6,742 nt of DNA, from the NCBI GenBank assembly GCA_003223595.1, contig QHVR01000500.1, forward strand, positions 1 through 6,742, read 5' to 3'. Shown here in pieces: positions 5,692 to 6,742 of this stretch. This DNA is from Acidobacteriota bacterium. Its GTDB lineage: Bacteria > Acidobacteriota > Terriglobia > Terriglobales > Acidobacteriaceae. A model generated the notes under the pieces. It did no database searches. It was not told the origin of the DNA and saw only the letters and a list, made by a program, of their open reading frames with translations. Numbering within the stretch: the stretch's first letter is position 1; each line of letters opens with the position of its first letter. The translations under genes and the position numbers were made by a program.

Positions 5692-6742
5692 TTAGTTTTT
5701 GCTTTCTTCCCGCTTCTCTGCCGGTCGCGCGGGCGTTCCATCAGCTTTCACGTAGTGGGCGTACCAGGACAGGTAGCGTTCCAGGCGGTCCTTCAAATGC
5801 GTTGGCGTCTTGAATCCGTGATATTCGCCAGGATAGACGACCAACTCCGTCTCTTTGCCTAGACTCTTCAGTGACTCATACATCTGCTCGCCTCCGAGGA
5901 TCGGAACGTTCCAATCCACCTCCCCTCCCATGAACAAAGTCGGCGTCGTAACGTTGGCGACTTTCGAATACATTGAAACGTGATCCCACACGTCACGCTT
6001 CTCCCACGGACGTCCCAGCTCCGTCTCGTAATCCAAAACGTACTGATCATGTCCGTACATGGAATCGAACTTTGTTGCGCCGGCGCCTGAGATCGCGGCC
6101 TTAAAGCGCGTCGACTGCGTAATGATGAAGTCGGTCGAAATGCCGCCGTACGACCAGCCACCGACTCCTAACTTGGCTGGATCAGCGAGCCCCTGTGCGA
6201 TGGCATAATCCACCATGGCCATGTCGTCCTGGAAATCCTTGTTCCCCCAATCCGCAAAGATCGCCTTGGCGTAATCCTCGCCGCGTCCGGTCGAGCCGCG
6301 CGGATTCGGGAAAAGCACCACATATCCATTGGCCGCGAGCAACTGCGCCAGATGCGTGAACTCGGCGTAGTACGACCACACCGGACCCCCATGAGGGCGC
6401 AGGATCGCAGGATAATTCTTGCCCTGAACATAATCGAGCGGCTTGTACACATATCCGTGGATGGTTGTTCCGTCTTTGCTCTTGAAGCTCACGTACTCGG
6501 GTATCGTGAGCTTTAGCTGCTGCATCAGCGCATCGTTGGTCTGAGTAATTCGCTTTGGCTCGCCGCCATCGGCGCTCGACATGAACACTTCCACGGGTCG
6601 GTCGGGCGTTGTGATCGTTGCGGCTACCGCTCCGTTCTTTGCGACGGTGTAGGAGTAGAGCATAAGCCGTCCACCGATAACGCGCGTGACTTCTCCGCCA
6701 CTCGCAGGTACTTTGCAGAGGTTCTGTGTTCCGTCGTCGTCG
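5692..6742 (-). CDS. S9-family prolyl oligopeptidase-type serine peptidase (5' partial)
   Basis: This is the C-terminal 349 residues of an S9 (dipeptidyl-peptidase/acylaminoacyl-peptidase-like) enzyme. The frame runs open to the window edge (DDDGTQNLCKVPASGGEVTR, a beta-propeller repeat), so the ATG at 6663 is internal and the N-terminal propeller and any signal peptide lie outside. The alpha/beta-hydrolase domain is complete. It has the oxyanion-region HGGP, the family signature FPNPRGSTGRG, and the nucleophile elbow GGWSYGG with Ser codon 6151-6153. The catalytic Asp is in GGEVDWNVP (5914-5916) and the catalytic His is in GEYHGF (5818-5820). The enzyme releases peptides or N-terminal residues from short oligopeptides. 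Many Acidobacteriota homologues are exported, but that part is not visible here. A charged tail (PAEKREESKN) ends the protein. It is the upstream gene of the likely peptidase-MBL operon. Confidence 0.96.
   Translation of the reverse strand, partial: DDDGTQNLCKVPASGGEVTRVIGGRLMLYSYTVAKNGAVAATITTPDRPVEVFMSSADGGEPKRITQTNDALMQQLKLTIPEYVSFKSKDGTTIHGYVYKPLDYVQGKNYPAILRPHGGPVWSYYAEFTHLAQLLAANGYVVLFPNPRGSTGRGEDYAKAIFADWGNKDFQDDMAMVDYAIAQGLADPAKLGVGGWSYGGISTDFIITQSTRFKAAISGAGATKFDSMYGHDQYVLDYETELGRPWEKRDVWDHVSMYSKVANVTTPTLFMGGEVDWNVPILGGEQMYESLKSLGKETELVVYPGEYHGFKTPTHLKDRLERYLSWYAHYVKADGTPARPAEKREESKN

Noticed and set aside
6661..6663. ATG at 6663 as the peptidase start codon
   Set aside because: The frame stays open to the window edge with propeller-like sequence, so this Met is internal to a longer protein.

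Overview
The window looks like chromosomal DNA from an Acidobacteriota-type bacterium of moderate to fairly high GC. This is inferred from gene content: a very long Oar-like TonB-dependent outer-membrane protein, a LacI-family regulator next to it, a Tat-exported metallo-beta-lactamase-fold protein, an S9 peptidase, and two small soil-bacterium-type hypothetical genes. No rRNA, tRNA, CRISPR array, insertion sequence or phage gene was seen.

Layout. Positions 1-2630 (+) hold the C-terminal 875 or so residues of the TonB-dependent receptor, whose 5' end lies outside the window. A 92-bp gap follows. It contains a perfect 14-bp CG-centred palindrome and a small hairpin. The gap leads into a complete LacI-family regulator (2723-3808, +, GTG start). 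After a 178-bp convergent gap with no clear terminator, everything is on the minus strand. Read in the direction of transcription (right to left), these are the C-terminal half of an S9 prolyl-oligopeptidase-type peptidase (6742-5692, 5' end outside the window), a Tat-type MBL-fold hydrolase (5662-4592, 29 nt downstream), a spacer of about 120 bp, and two small genes that overlap by ATGA (4468-4175 and 4178-3987).

How the genes may work together. The receptor and LacI regulator form a plausible nutrient-uptake and control pair, probably for a carbohydrate, but the substrate is not visible. The palindrome has the central CG step typical of LacI-family operators and is a good candidate autoregulatory site. 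The S9 peptidase and MBL hydrolase are probably co-transcribed, and at least the second appears to be exported. The two small genes are the least explained part. One looks like a winged-helix-like basic protein. The other has a CxxC...HxxxxH arrangement that could bind zinc. They share a start/stop overlap, and a 7-bp hairpin covers the second gene's ribosome-binding site, which suggests strict translational coupling.
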